Shown one piece after another: positions 63,887 through 64,000 of a stretch of DNA of 64,000 nucleotides. The stretch spans positions 1-64,000 of the forward strand of contig NZ_BBJN01000021.1 in NCBI RefSeq assembly GCF_000739555.1, given 5' to 3'. The translations under genes were made by a program, and so were the position numbers. This DNA comes from Halolamina rubra (lineage in GTDB: Archaea; Halobacteriota; Halobacteria; Halobacteriales; Haloferacaceae). Under the pieces are notes generated by a model. The model searched no databases. It saw nothing but the letters and a program-made list of their open reading frames with translations, and had not been told where the DNA came from. Positions within the stretch are counted from its first letter, which is position 1, and every line of letters begins with the position of its first letter.

Positions 63887-64000
63887 GCCGGCGGCGGGGC
63901 GTCGCGGCGTGGTCGTTTCGCCGGCGCCCCGGCGACGGGCGCGCCCACGCGAGCGAAGGAAACCTCTTTCTCCGTGGCCGTCCCGACTCCGGGTAGTGTC
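63887..64000. other. Intergenic end of window
   Basis: I see no gene here. The A/T-containing gaaacctctttctccg near 63959-63974 may be the promoter of a gene beyond the window. Confidence 0.3.

Noticed and set aside
1-64000. tRNA, rRNA, insertion sequences or integrase genes
   Set aside because: I searched by eye for conserved tRNA T-loops, transposase motifs and inverted-repeat ends and found none I could support. The window appears to be stable core chromosome.

Overview
The window is chromosomal DNA of a haloarchaeon (class Halobacteria; I cannot fix the genus). The evidence is very high GC, strongly acidic proteins, leaderless T-rich promoters about 30 nt before start codons, Tat lipoproteins, a halophilic 2Fe-2S ferredoxin, both subunits of archaeal DNA polymerase D, and an Orc1/Cdc6-type replication origin. 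It is mostly core genome, densely packed, with no rRNA, tRNA, transposase or CRISPR array that I could recognise.

Layout. 1-113 is a short tandem repeat that looks synthetic. 0.2-3.7 kb (minus) is an operon: CBS-domain protein, glycyl-tRNA synthetase, a dolichol-kinase-like membrane protein and a 41-aa membrane peptide. 3.9-9.7 kb (plus) holds a 47-aa protein, a PPC-domain protein and the PolD large subunit, which is split by a 508-aa intein. 10-13.5 kb is a large secreted seven-FG-GAP propeller protein. 13.6-17.6 kb (minus) has a sulfatase-superfamily enzyme, an FAD oxidoreductase, an IMPACT/YigZ protein and an ACT-domain regulator. 18.2-21.4 kb has hisB and hisA divergent from the PolD small subunit. 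21.5-26 kb has upp, zinc-binding small proteins and an S9 peptidase.

26-32 kb is the centrepiece: sec11, orc1/cdc6, a roughly 1-kb intergenic region with about seven origin-recognition-box (ORB) motifs around an AT-rich unwinding stretch, then the three-gene oapA-oapB-oapC cluster (Era-like GTPase, DUF2073, zinc-ribbon protein). This is the conserved haloarchaeal oriC1 arrangement. 32.8-33.04 kb has an unexplained tandem-repeat patch whose 18-bp unit resembles the ORB core.

33-44 kb has a methyltransferase, an LLM flavoenzyme, an orphan ThiB-like binding protein, an AI-2E-type permease, two divergent rhodaneses, a BNR/propeller protein and uvrB. 44-53 kb has secreted and membrane proteins (one a membrane-anchored winged-helix regulator), a LigT-type 2H protein, ferredoxin, a prepilin peptidase, a PsiE-like protein, hisI and a phosphoglucosamine-mutase-family gene. 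54-64 kb has an ABC exporter, a full 2-oxoacid dehydrogenase operon (E1a-E1b-E2-E3) preceded by lipA, and a MATE transporter.

Five otherwise intact genes (hisB, the S9 peptidase, the gene at 31996, the ThiB-like gene and the glmM-like gene) each appear to have lost exactly one G or C. I read these as probable consensus errors, but biological frameshifts cannot be excluded from sequence alone. For these five, the coordinates give the reconstructed full extent.
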